DNA of 64,000 nt from contig NIOE01000018.1 in assembly GCA_002205125.1 (NCBI GenBank), positions 83,576 to 147,575 of the forward strand, written 5' to 3'. Positions 7,930 to 16,081 of the stretch are shown here, piece after piece (the stretch's first letter is position 1; every line of letters starts with the position of its first letter). This stretch comes from Roseateles noduli. Lineage in GTDB: Bacteria; Pseudomonadota; Gammaproteobacteria; Burkholderiales; Burkholderiaceae_C. Position numbers and translations under genes: made by a program. Under the pieces are notes generated by a model, which had not been told where the DNA came from, searched no databases, and saw only the letters and a list, made by a program, of their open reading frames with translations.

Positions 7930-8673
7930 TCAGTTCGCCGGCACGTACATCTGGGCCAGGCGGCTCATCAGACGCAGCGACAGGCGATGCATCGTGATGA
8001 CCTCCAGCAGGCCGTTGCGGTGCAGCTCGACGAGCTTGGCGTCGGGCAGCTCGGCCAGGGCCTTCTCATTGATGGTCAGGAAGCCGTCCACGTCCAGCTT
8101 CTCGCCGCTGGGCAGCTGCGCCTCGAAGCGCATGTCCTGCAGCAGGTCCAGGTCCTGCAGCAGCTCGCAGGCCTGGCGGGTGCGTTCGGCTTCGCGCTCG
8201 AAGTCCTCGCAGAACTGCTTGGCGTTGAGCAGCAGCTCGGAGGCTTCGCCGTCTTCCTTGAACAGCGGCTCGCCGTCGGTCTCGGAGAACGCGCCCGAGC
8301 CCATGTCCAGGCACAGCGCCATGTCGGAGGTGCTCTCCTCGATGCGGGCCATCGCGAAGGGCCAGCGGCGGATGTACGCGGGCACGTAGCGGCCGGTCCA
8401 CTGGCCGTCCTTGATGAACAGGTTGCTGCCCTGGCGCAGGCCGAACACGGCCAGCGGCGCGACCGCCGGACGCTGGCCGTCGGCGGCCTGGCCGACGCGC
8501 ACGAACACCACCGGGTACTCGAGGCTGGCGTCGGCGAATTCGGCCACGGCGACGAACAGCGAGTTCAGCTGCGTCACGCGGTCCAGCACCGGCGCGCCGA
8601 CCTTCATGCGCGTGTTCTTGTGCTGCCCCCGGTCCACGGGGACCAGGTTCTCATACATCGGGGGGTTGCTCAT
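7930..8673 (-). CDS. SapC family protein
   Basis: The 247-residue protein matches the SapC-like family through its opening 'YENLVPVDRGQHKNTR', the 'EYPVVFVR' strand and 'PAYIRRWPFAMA', followed by acidic 'GEPLFKEDGE'. The founding member is linked to the Campylobacter surface-layer locus, but most proteobacterial members have no known role. No signal peptide is visible. The ATG at 8673 overlaps the stop of the upstream CNNM/CorC gene (ATGA), so the two are translationally coupled; GGAG lies 8-11 nt upstream. A longer frame up to 8766 is rejected because it would only add shadow sequence of the neighbour. Confidence 0.75.
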   Translation of the reverse strand: MSNPPMYENLVPVDRGQHKNTRMKVGAPVLDRVTQLNSLFVAVAEFADASLEYPVVFVRVGQAADGQRPAVAPLAVFGLRQGSNLFIKDGQWTGRYVPAYIRRWPFAMARIEESTSDMALCLDMGSGAFSETDGEPLFKEDGEASELLLNAKQFCEDFEREAERTRQACELLQDLDLLQDMRFEAQLPSGEKLDVDGFLTINEKALAELPDAKLVELHRNGLLEVITMHRLSLRLMSRLAQMYVPAN

Positions 8674-9971
8674 TGATTCACTCCATCGTCCGCCAGTCGC
8701 GAGACCAGCACCTTGTCCACACGCTTGCCGTCGAGGTCGACCACCTCGAATCTCCACGCGTCCCACTCCGCCACATCGGCCGTGCGCGGCAAGCGCCCCA
8801 GCAGCAGCATCACCATGCCGGCCAGGGTGTTGTAGCGTCCACGGTCCTCTTCGGGCAGTTCCTTCAAATCGAGGCGGTCCTTCAGTTCGGTGACGGGGAT
8901 CAGGCCGTCCATCAGCCAGCTGCCGTCCTCGCGCTGGACCGCCCAGGCGTCCTCGCCGTCGGACGAGTTGAACTCGCCCGCGATGGCTTCCAGGACGTCG
9001 CGCATCGCGACGACGCCCTGCACTTCGCCGTATTCGTCGACGACGAACACCAGCGGCGTTTCCGCGCCGCGCATGTGCGCGAGCAGTTCCATGCCGGACA
9101 GCGTCTCGGGCACGAAGACCGGCGGCTCCAGGCCGGTCGACAGGTCCAGCGACTCGCCGGCCAGCGAGCGCGCCAGCAGGTTCTGCGCGCTGACCGTGCC
9201 GACCACGTCATGCAGGCCGCCGCGGCAGACCGGGTAGCGGCTGTAGCCGTGCGCGCGCAGGATCTGCAGCATCTGGTCGGGGCGGTCGGTGATGTCCAGC
9301 CACGCGATCTCGGCGCGCGGGATCATCATCGAGCCGATCTGGCGCTCGTCCAGGCGGAACACGTTGCGCACCATCTGGTGCTCGTGTTCCTCGATCACGC
9401 CGGCGTCCAGGCCTTCCTCGAGGCTGGCGGCGATCTCCTCTTCCGTCACCGCGCGGTTGGCGCGGCCGCCCATGCCGAGCAGCTTCAGCGTGAACTCGGT
9501 GCAGAAGCTCAGCAGCTTGACGAAGGGCCGCGTCACCAGCGACATGATTTCCATCGGCGGCGCGACCAGGCGGGCGACGTTCTCCGGGTACATCTGGCCC
9601 AGGCGCTTGGGGACGAGTTCGCCGAAGATGATGGTGACGAAGGTCAGCACCAGCACGACCAGGCCGGTGGCGGTGATGTCGGCGGCGCGCGAGCTCAACG
9701 GCGTGCTGGCGCGCAGCACGTCGGCCAGCGGTCCGGAGAAGGCGGCCTCGCCGACGATGCCGTTGAGCACGCCGATGGAGGTGATGCCGATCTGGACGGT
9801 GGAGAGGAACTTGGTGGGGTTCTCGTGCAGGTCCATGGCGGCCTGCGCGCCGCCCTCCCCGCTTTCCACCATCACTTGCAAGCGTGCCTTGCGGGACGCC
9901 GTGAGGGCCATCTCCGACATGGCGAACAGACCGTTGAGCAGGATCAGGAAGAGAACTAGGGCGGTATCCAT
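8670..9971 (-). CDS. CNNM/CorC (hemolysin C) family membrane protein
   Basis: At 433 residues this has the three-part layout of the UPF0053/CorC family. An N-terminal CNNM membrane domain of about 4 segments (starts 'DTALVLFLILLNGLFAMSE', then 'FGELVPKRLGQ') is followed by a pair of CBS domains (about 200-330; 'MMIPRAEI' and 'PLVFVVDEYGEVQGVV') and a C-terminal CorC_HlyC domain (about 345-430). Relatives act in magnesium or cobalt efflux; 'hemolysin' is a historical label. The ATG at 9971 starts directly with the first membrane helix. The much longer upstream frame is a shadow of apaH on the other strand. Its 3' end overlaps sapC. Confidence 0.85.
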   Translation of the reverse strand: MDTALVLFLILLNGLFAMSEMALTASRKARLQVMVESGEGGAQAAMDLHENPTKFLSTVQIGITSIGVLNGIVGEAAFSGPLADVLRASTPLSSRAADITATGLVVLVLTFVTIIFGELVPKRLGQMYPENVARLVAPPMEIMSLVTRPFVKLLSFCTEFTLKLLGMGGRANRAVTEEEIAASLEEGLDAGVIEEHEHQMVRNVFRLDERQIGSMMIPRAEIAWLDITDRPDQMLQILRAHGYSRYPVCRGGLHDVVGTVSAQNLLARSLAGESLDLSTGLEPPVFVPETLSGMELLAHMRGAETPLVFVVDEYGEVQGVVAMRDVLEAIAGEFNSSDGEDAWAVQREDGSWLMDGLIPVTELKDRLDLKELPEEDRGRYNTLAGMVMLLLGRLPRTADVAEWDAWRFEVVDLDGKRVDKVLVSRLADDGVNQ

Positions 9972-10070
9972 TGACAGCGCGGACCGGGTACTAACCCCGA
10001 GTCGCGCCCAAAACACAAGGTCGGCAAGGTTAGCAGAGCCTGTGTGACATCGGCACCGCAGAATCCCGCT

Positions 10071-10901
10071 ATGCATTACCTCATCGGCGATCTCCAAGGC
10101 TGTTGCGATGCGCTGGCGCGCCTCCTGGAAAAGATCGATTTCTCTCCGTCCCGCGACCGGCTCTACCTCCTGGGGGATCTGGTGAACCGCGGCCCCGATT
10201 CCTTGACGACCCTGCGTCGGCTGCAGTCGCTGGGCGACGCGGCGCAATGCCTGCTCGGCAACCACGACCTGCACCTGCTCGCGACGGCAGCGGGGGTGCG
10301 AGCCCCGCACAAAGGGGACACGCTGGACGCGATCCTGCAGGCGCCCGACCGCGAGGCGCTGCTGGAGTGGATGCGGCGGCAGCGGGTGGCGATGCGCGCG
10401 CAGGGCTGGCTGATGGTGCACGCGGGCGTGGTGCCGCAATGGGACGCGGACCAGACGCTGGCGCTGGCCGAAGAGGTGCACGCGCTGCTGCGCGGGCCGG
10501 AGCTGGCGGAGTTCCTGCCGCAGATGTACGGCAACGAGCCGGACCGCTGGAAGGACGACCTGACGGGCGCGCCGCGGCTGCGATTCATCATCAACGTGCT
10601 GACGCGGATCCGCTTCTGCAACGCGAAGGGGCGGCTGGACTTCAAGACGAAGGAAGGCCTGGGCACGGCGCCGGAGGGCTTCATGCCGTGGTTCGACGTG
10701 CCCGAGCGGCGCACGGCGGGTCATCCGATCGCGTTCGGGCACTGGTCGACGCTGGGCCTGGTGCAGCGGCCGGACCTGCTGGCGCTGGACACCGGCTGCG
10801 TCTGGGGCGGACAGCTGACGGCCGCCCGCGTCGCGGACGGCGAGGCGCAGGAGATCATCCAGGTGGAGTGCGTGCAGGCGAAGAAGCCGGGCGCGGACTG
10901 A
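10071..10901 (+). CDS. apaH: Symmetrical bis(5'-nucleosyl)-tetraphosphatase
   Basis: The 276-residue metallophosphatase shows all four phosphoesterase blocks: 'GDLQG' (residues 6-10), 'GDLVNRGPDS', 'GNHDLHLL' and 'VHAGVVPQWD'. The C-terminal 'HWSTLG' and 'LDTGCVWGG' are typical of ApaH. It splits Ap4A into two ADP and also removes Np4 caps from RNA in enterobacteria. The ATG at 10071 opens directly with the 'MHYLIGDLQG' sequence that begins the family. It is divergent from the CNNM/CorC gene with about 100 bp between them, and tRNA-Ser follows. Confidence 0.93.
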   Translation: MHYLIGDLQGCCDALARLLEKIDFSPSRDRLYLLGDLVNRGPDSLTTLRRLQSLGDAAQCLLGNHDLHLLATAAGVRAPHKGDTLDAILQAPDREALLEWMRRQRVAMRAQGWLMVHAGVVPQWDADQTLALAEEVHALLRGPELAEFLPQMYGNEPDRWKDDLTGAPRLRFIINVLTRIRFCNAKGRLDFKTKEGLGTAPEGFMPWFDVPERRTAGHPIAFGHWSTLGLVQRPDLLALDTGCVWGGQLTAARVADGEAQEIIQVECVQAKKPGAD

Positions 10902-10934
10902 GCCGTCTTCCGTCGAGGGGCCTCGGCGCGCGCT

Positions 10935-10940
10935 TACAAT
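10935..10940 (+). promoter_or_regulatory. Likely -10 element for tRNA-Ser
   Basis: TACAAT lies 15 bp before the mature tRNA 5' end, a suitable distance for a short leader. A good -35 hexamer at 16-18 bp is not evident, so the call rests on the -10 match and position only. Confidence 0.35.
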
Positions 10941-10955
10941 GCGCGCCTTCTTCCA

Positions 10956-11045
10956 GGAGATGTGGCCGAGTGGTTTAAGGCAGCGGTCTTGAAAACCGCC
11001 GAGGGTTCGCGCCCTCCGTGAGTTCGAATCTCACCGTCTCCGCCA
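10956..11045 (+). tRNA. tRNA-Ser (anticodon TGA)
   Basis: The cloverleaf is complete. The acceptor stem GGAGATG pairs with CGTCTCC. The D-arm contains the standard GGTTTAAGGC loop. The anticodon stem GCGGT/ACCGC holds the loop CTTGAAA with anticodon TGA at 10990-10992. A long variable arm follows (GAGGG...CCCTC), as expected for a class II tRNA, then the T-arm with GTTCGAATC. The discriminator G and CCA are encoded (11042-11045). The long variable arm together with anticodon TGA fixes serine identity. It sits between apaH and the cyanophycinase gene. Confidence 0.96.
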
Positions 11046-11048
11046 TCC

Positions 11049-11915
11049 ATGACCCCCCGCACGTCCTCACGCCCCCCTACCCTCCTCGCCCTCATCGGCG
11101 GCAACGAGGACCGGCTGACGCCGGGGACGGTGCTGCGCGAACTGATCGCGGCGTGTCATGAGGGTCGTTCGGCGGCGACGCCGCTGCAGGTCGTCGTCCT
11201 CAGCACCGCCAGCGGCGAGCCCGACCTGCTCTGGTCCCAGTACGAACCCGCCTTCCGCTCACTTGGTGCGACGCCGCACTGGGTCGATCCGCGCGATCGC
11301 GAAGCGGCTGGTGCCGCCGATACGCTCGACGCCGTGCGGTCAGCCGATCTGCTCTTCATGACCGGCGGCGACCAGGAACGTCTGGTCGACGTGATCGTCG
11401 ACACGCCGCTGCATGCGCTCATCCGCGAACGCCATCGCGCCGGCGAACTCGCTATCGCCGGCACCAGCGCCGGCGCCTCGGCGCTCGGGGCACACATGCC
11501 GGTCGGCGATCTCGACGAGCAGTTCGCCGGACCGCCGCAAGCGCTGCATCGCGCGCTCGGGCTGATGCCCGCGCTCGTCATCGATCAGCACTTCGCCCAG
11601 CGCAAGCGCCATGCGCGGCTGCTGCGTCTGGTGTCGCTCGATCCGCGCCGGCTCGGCGTCGGCATCGACGAGGACACCGCCCTGATCGTCCGCCCGGATG
11701 TCGGCCTGCAACTCGTCGGCAGCGGCGCGGCGACCGTCATCGACGCCGGCCGTGCCAGCGATCGACGTGAGCCCGCCGGCGTCATCGCGCTGGAGAACCT
11801 CGGCTTCTACCTGCTCGCCGCAGGCACCGCGCTGCGCTTCGACGACCCGGCCGTGCCGCCGCATCTGCTGCGTGTGCTGCACGCGATCGCCGCCTCGGCG
11901 TCGCTGCGCGACTGA
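11049..11915 (+). CDS. Cyanophycinase-like serine peptidase (family S51)
   Basis: The 288-residue protein opens with 'LLALIGGNED', has the 'LLFMTGGDQERL' strand-turn and carries the nucleophile elbow 'AGTSAGA' with Ser140, followed by 'GLGLMP..VIDQHFAQRKRHARL', all standard for cyanophycinase CphB. CphB hydrolyses the storage polymer cyanophycin (multi-Arg-poly-Asp) to beta-Asp-Arg dipeptides. No cphA synthetase is in the window, so it could serve scavenging. It starts only 3 bp after the tRNA-Ser 3' end, so it may be read from the tRNA promoter; no strong ribosome binding site can fit apart from tRNA sequence. Convergent with the quinone reductase gene. Confidence 0.82.
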   Translation: MTPRTSSRPPTLLALIGGNEDRLTPGTVLRELIAACHEGRSAATPLQVVVLSTASGEPDLLWSQYEPAFRSLGATPHWVDPRDREAAGAADTLDAVRSADLLFMTGGDQERLVDVIVDTPLHALIRERHRAGELAIAGTSAGASALGAHMPVGDLDEQFAGPPQALHRALGLMPALVIDQHFAQRKRHARLLRLVSLDPRRLGVGIDEDTALIVRPDVGLQLVGSGAATVIDAGRASDRREPAGVIALENLGFYLLAAGTALRFDDPAVPPHLLRVLHAIAASASLRD

Positions 11916-11922
11916 CGATCGC

Positions 11923-12759
11923 TCAGACGCCAGCGGCCACATGCGCCGCGAAGCCAGTGACACCCGGTGCCACCTCGGCCCCCAGTTCGTGCCCGTCGGG
12001 ATAGTCCCCGCCGTTCTGCGCGCGGAAGGCCACCGGCGCCTCGTCGAAGACATGGGCCAGCCGCGCGCGCCAGACGGCAGAGGCGACCTCAACAGCCTCC
12101 GGCGTCATCCGCCCCGCGCCATGCACCGCGTGCGTCTTCAGCACCGACATGCCGGGATAGAACAAGGTGCCGTGCGTGATCGGGAACAGCAGTTGATCGA
12201 TGGGCCCGTTGATGCCGCGCGGGCCGTAGTCGGCGGCCGGACCGCCGGTCGTGACCGACACCATCGCGCGCCGGCCTTCGAAACCGCCTTCGCCGTAACG
12301 GACCCGGTTGCCCTGGCCGTTGCGGCCGTAGGCCAGGCCGCGCGCCCAGACGCGATCGATCCAGCCCTTCATGATCGCCGGCATGCCGAACCACCACAGC
12401 GGGAACTGCAGGATCACGAGATCCGCCGCGAGCAGCTTGCGCTGTTCCTCGACGACGTCGGCCGGCTGGTGCCCCTGCTCGAAGGCGTGGCCGGACTCGC
12501 GCACGAAGTCCAGGCGGGCGGCGTCGGTGCGCACCGGGAAATCCTGCTCGTCATAGACGGCCTTCCAGCCCATCGCGTAGAGATCGGATTGCAGCACCTC
12601 GTGACCGGCGGCGCGCAGCGTCTGCTCGGCGACGTCGACCAGCGTGCGCGTCAACGAAGTCCGCTCCGGTTGGGCGTGGACGATCAGCACGGTCTTGCGC
12701 ACGCTCTTGCGATCGGAGGTGTCGGCATCGGGGAAGTCGGTCTCGGCGGAACGGGTCAT
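11923..12759 (-). CDS. NAD(P)H dehydrogenase (quinone), flavodoxin-2 fold
   Basis: The 278-residue protein belongs to the NQO1/MdaB/KefF family. After a 20-residue polar leader come 'TVLIVHAQPERTSLTRTL' (FMN/FAD phosphate loop), 'DLVILQFPLWWFGMPAIMKGWIDRV' (quinone/flavin pocket) and 'VTTGGPAADYG'. It would reduce quinones by two electrons using NAD(P)H. The ATG at 12759 is the first in frame after divergent regulatory DNA; a longer frame would run through the LysR gene. It is divergent from that LysR gene with 100 bp between, the classic arrangement of a LysR regulator and its target. Confidence 0.83.
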   Translation of the reverse strand: MTRSAETDFPDADTSDRKSVRKTVLIVHAQPERTSLTRTLVDVAEQTLRAAGHEVLQSDLYAMGWKAVYDEQDFPVRTDAARLDFVRESGHAFEQGHQPADVVEEQRKLLAADLVILQFPLWWFGMPAIMKGWIDRVWARGLAYGRNGQGNRVRYGEGGFEGRRAMVSVTTGGPAADYGPRGINGPIDQLLFPITHGTLFYPGMSVLKTHAVHGAGRMTPEAVEVASAVWRARLAHVFDEAPVAFRAQNGGDYPDGHELGAEVAPGVTGFAAHVAAGV

Positions 12760-12859
12760 GGAAGGCTCCAGGCAGTCGAAGTGGATCGGGAATGAACGCA
12801 GTCTGACGATCCGCGACTCATCCGTGAAATCACGTCTTCTCTGTCCTACTATCGATTGC

Positions 12860-13804
12860 ATGGATACCAGCCGCCTCGACCTGAACCTGCTCGTGACGCT
12901 CGAAACGCTGCTCAACGAGCGCAACGTCACGCGCGCCGCCGCGCGGCTGAACCTCAGCCAACCGGCCGTGAGCGCGCAGCTCGCTCGGCTGCGCGACGTC
13001 TTCGAAGATCCACTGCTGCTGCCCGCGCAGCGTGGCATGACGCCGACGGCCAAGGCACTGTCGCTGCTGGAGCCGTTGCGCCAGGCGCTGGACCAGGTAC
13101 GCGGCGTGGCGAGCTCGCACCTGAACTTCGACCCGGCCACCGCCGACCTCACGGTGACGATCGCGGCCTCGGACTACCTGCAGACCAGCGTGCTGCAGCC
13201 GCTGGTCCTGCGGCTGCGTCGGGAAGCGCCCGGCGTGCGCATCGCCGTGCGCCACATGGACCCGGCCCAGCACGCCGCGCAGATGGCGCGCGGCGACGTC
13301 GACCTCGGCCTGATGCAACCGATCGAAGCGGCGCCCAGCCTGCGCATGCGCGCGCTGTTCCACGAGCGCTACGTGCTCATCGCCCGCCGCGGCCATCCGG
13401 CGCTGGAGGGCAAGGCGGACGGGAAGGCGACGGCCAAGCTCAGCGCCAAGGCCTTCGCCAGGCTGGAACAGGTGATCGTCTCGCCCGCGGGCGGCGCGTT
13501 CTCGACGCCCGTCGACCAGGCGCTGGCCGGGCTCGGCCTGAAGCGCCAGGTCGTGCTCTCCGCCGCGTCCTTCCTCTTCGTGCCGGACATCGTCAGCCGC
13601 TCCGACCTCGTGGCGCTGGTGCCCGAACGTCTCGTCAAGGGGCGCGCCGCCGGCCTGCAAGTCCTGACCCCGCCTCTGCCGATCGAGGGCTTCGACATCG
13701 CCATGGTCTGGCATGAACGCAACCAGGGCCACGCCGCCCAACGCTGGCTGCGCGAGCAGGTGCTGGCGGTCGCGGCCCCTCGCAAGGACGTGACGACGTC
13801 GTGA
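12860..13804 (+). CDS. LysR family transcriptional regulator
   Basis: The 314-residue protein has an N-terminal winged helix-turn-helix ('NLLVTLETLLNERNVTRAAARLNLSQPAVSAQLARLRD', described here in part; residues about 8-45) and a periplasmic-binding-protein-like effector domain from about residue 95. The recognition helix 'LSQPAVSAQLARLR' is of the NodD/PcaQ-like subgroup. It is divergent from the quinone reductase gene, and the 100-bp gap holds a small palindrome GTGAAATCAC, suggesting it controls that gene, perhaps in response to a quinone or aromatic compound. The start at 12860 is fixed by the conserved 'DLNLLVTLE' opening. Confidence 0.85.
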   Translation: MDTSRLDLNLLVTLETLLNERNVTRAAARLNLSQPAVSAQLARLRDVFEDPLLLPAQRGMTPTAKALSLLEPLRQALDQVRGVASSHLNFDPATADLTVTIAASDYLQTSVLQPLVLRLRREAPGVRIAVRHMDPAQHAAQMARGDVDLGLMQPIEAAPSLRMRALFHERYVLIARRGHPALEGKADGKATAKLSAKAFARLEQVIVSPAGGAFSTPVDQALAGLGLKRQVVLSAASFLFVPDIVSRSDLVALVPERLVKGRAAGLQVLTPPLPIEGFDIAMVWHERNQGHAAQRWLREQVLAVAAPRKDVTTS

Positions 13805-13985
13805 ATCAACGACGCTTCGACGCCATCAACACGTTCATACAACGTATGCCAAACATCTTCTTAACCTGAAGCTGTCGGCAAGCTGTCTAGAGGCCGTCGA
13901 CAGCCTCCCGCTGCGCAGAAATGCGTACGACACGCGGTTGCCGGGCCGGAACCATGGGCACATCTCGATACCTCCCCGGTGTGCC

Positions 13986-14411
13986 ATGACCCTCAACCGT
14001 TCGCTTGCCCGAGGCCTGTTCCTCGCCGCGGTGGCCCTGTTCTTCGGACTGGGTGCGCTGCGTTATCCCATCGGCCGCATGGACCATGCCGGCGCCGGCA
14101 TGTTCCCGCTGATGATCAGCATCCTGCTGGGCCTGGTGGCCATCTCCACCATCGTGCGCGGCATCGTCGCCGGCGGCCCCGGCCTGGAATTCCAGATCAA
14201 GAACATCGGCCTGATCCTGGCCGCGCTGACCGCGTTCTCGCTGACCTCGCGCTTCGTCAACATGTCCGCCGGCATCGTCGTGATGGTCTTCATCGCGACC
14301 GCCGCCGGCAGCAACTACTCCTGGAAACGCAACGTGGTGATCTCGATCGGCCTGTTGGCCATCGCCTTCGCCTTCCAGAAGTTCCTCGGCCTCAACCTGC
14401 CGCTGCTGTAA
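13986..14411 (+). CDS. tctB: Tripartite tricarboxylate transporter, small membrane subunit
   Basis: The 141-residue protein has about four hydrophobic segments and the TctB hallmark 'YPIGRMDHAGAGMFPLMIS' after the first one. It is the small membrane component of a TTT-type secondary transporter that works with TctA and an extracytoplasmic Bug-type receptor. It lies 13 bp upstream of tctA in one operon. A TTG start at 13938 would only add polar residues before the first helix; the ATG at 13986 is preferred. Confidence 0.88.
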   Translation: MTLNRSLARGLFLAAVALFFGLGALRYPIGRMDHAGAGMFPLMISILLGLVAISTIVRGIVAGGPGLEFQIKNIGLILAALTAFSLTSRFVNMSAGIVVMVFIATAAGSNYSWKRNVVISIGLLAIAFAFQKFLGLNLPLL

Positions 14412-14424
14412 GGCACCGACGACC

Positions 14425-15981
14425 ATGGAAATCCTCCACAACCTCGCCTTCGGCTTCGAGCACGCGCTGACCTGGCAGAACCTGATGTTCTGCGCGATCG
14501 GCTGCGTGGTCGGCACCCTCGTCGGTCTGCTGCCGGGCCTGGGCCCGCTGGCCACCATCAGCGTGCTGCTGCCGCTGACCTACTCCATCCCCGTCAACGG
14601 CGCGCTGATCATGCTCGCCGGCATCTACTACGGCGCGCAGTACGGCGACAGCGTCAGCGCCATCACGATGAAGATCCCGCATGCGAGCTCCATCGTGGCC
14701 TGCATCGACGGGTACCAGATGACCTTGAAGGGGAAGACGGGCCTGGCCCTGTTCACCGCGGGCATCTCGAGCTTCATCGGCGGCACCGTCGCCATCGTCG
14801 TGCTGGCCTGCCTGGCGCCGACGCTGGGTGAAGTGGCCTTCCTGTTCGGCCCGGCCGACTACTGCTCGCTGATGCTGCTGGGCTTCCTCTGCGTCAGCTT
14901 CGTGACCACCGGCAGCCTGCTCAACGGCCTGGCGATGTGCCTGATCGGCGTGCTGTTCGGCCAGATCGGCACCGACGTCAACTCCGGCATGGAGCGCTAC
15001 ACCTTCGACATGCCCTTCCTCGCGGAAGGCGTGGGCCTGGTGAGCATCGCGCTGGGCTGCTTCGGCATCGCGGAGATCTCCAAGAACCTGGACGCCAAGA
15101 ACGAGCGCACGCCCTTCAACGGCAAGATCCACCTGATGCCGACCTGGCCCGAGTTCAAGCGCATCATCCCGAGCGCCCTGCGCGGCAGCGTGATCGGCTC
15201 GGTGCTGGGCATCCTGCCCGGCGGCGGCCCGACGATCGCCCAGTTCGCGGCCTACGCCGTGGACAAGAAGGTCAGCAAGTACCGCGACGAGATCGGCGAC
15301 GGCGCCATCGAAGGCGTGGCCGGCCAGGCCGCGGCCGACGAGGCCGCCGCCCGCACCAGCTTCATCCCGCTGATGTCCATCGGCATCCCGGAGAACCCGG
15401 TGATGGCGCTGATGATGGCCGCGTTCATCATCAAGGGCATCCAGCCGGGTCCCAACATGATCGGCGGACACCCGGACATCTTCTGGGGCCTGGTCGCCTC
15501 GATGTGGGTGGGCAACGTGTTCCTGGTCGTGCTGAACGTGCCGCTGGTGCGCTACTGGCTGTCGGTCTTCAAGATCCCGTACAACGTGCTGTTCCCGTCG
15601 ATCCTGTTCTTCTGCTGCATCGGCACCTTCAGCGTCAACAACAACCTGGACGACATCTTCGTCACCGCGGCCTTCGGCCTGGCCGGCTACATCTTCATGC
15701 GGCTGGACATGGACCCCGCGCCGCTGATGCTGGGCTTCATCCTGGGCCCGATGCTGGAGGAGAACTTCCGTCGCGCGATGCTGATCAGCCGGGGACACTT
15801 CGACGTCTTCGTGCAGCGCCCGATCAGCGCGACGCTGCTGGCGATCATCGCCTTCTTCATCGCGTGGCAGTTCATCGCCTTCATCCTGGCCAACCGCAAG
15901 GGCGCGAAGTCCGCGGGCGGTCGCGACGACGACGACACCAAGGGCAAGGACGGCGGCGGGGTGACGCCGCAGGTGGCCTGA
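14425..15981 (+). CDS. tctA: Tripartite tricarboxylate transporter, large membrane subunit
   Basis: The 518-residue integral membrane protein begins with the TctA block 'VGTLVGLLPGLGPLATIS', followed by 'YYGAQYGDSVSAI', and has the second symmetrical block 'GILPGGGPTIAQFAAY' near residue 260. About 11-12 membrane segments are expected. It carries the substrate pathway for citrate or a related carboxylate, energised by proton or sodium gradients. No tctC receptor gene and no tctDE two-component genes are adjacent; the nearest Bug-type receptor is at 50102. The C-terminus is a charged tail with a run of Asp and Lys. A strong terminator follows. Confidence 0.93.
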   Translation: MEILHNLAFGFEHALTWQNLMFCAIGCVVGTLVGLLPGLGPLATISVLLPLTYSIPVNGALIMLAGIYYGAQYGDSVSAITMKIPHASSIVACIDGYQMTLKGKTGLALFTAGISSFIGGTVAIVVLACLAPTLGEVAFLFGPADYCSLMLLGFLCVSFVTTGSLLNGLAMCLIGVLFGQIGTDVNSGMERYTFDMPFLAEGVGLVSIALGCFGIAEISKNLDAKNERTPFNGKIHLMPTWPEFKRIIPSALRGSVIGSVLGILPGGGPTIAQFAAYAVDKKVSKYRDEIGDGAIEGVAGQAAADEAAARTSFIPLMSIGIPENPVMALMMAAFIIKGIQPGPNMIGGHPDIFWGLVASMWVGNVFLVVLNVPLVRYWLSVFKIPYNVLFPSILFFCCIGTFSVNNNLDDIFVTAAFGLAGYIFMRLDMDPAPLMLGFILGPMLEENFRRAMLISRGHFDVFVQRPISATLLAIIAFFIAWQFIAFILANRKGAKSAGGRDDDDTKGKDGGGVTPQVA

Positions 15982-16046
15982 TTCATCCCCATCGACGCGG
16001 CGCCCGCGCCGCGTTCGTGCGCATTCGGGCGCACCAGCCACCTTCA

Positions 16047-16081
16047 GCCGCCGGCCGCGATCGCGACCGGCGGCTTTTTTA
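16047..16081 (+). terminator. Rho-independent terminator of tctBA
   Basis: GCCGCCGG (16047-16054) pairs with CCGGCGGC (16067-16074), with an inner CGCGA/TCGCG extension, and is followed by seven T's with one purine break. It ends the plus-strand tctBA transcript; the convergent gene on the other strand stops within the T-run. Confidence 0.85.

Noticed and set aside
8673..10742. A 690-residue frame that would extend the CNNM/CorC gene upstream
   Set aside because: The part beyond 9971 is the mirror of apaH on the other strand and carries no family signal; the known start matches the first membrane helix.
13890..13907. Near-palindrome upstream of tctB
   Set aside because: Has a mismatch in the core and no known regulator site to compare it with.
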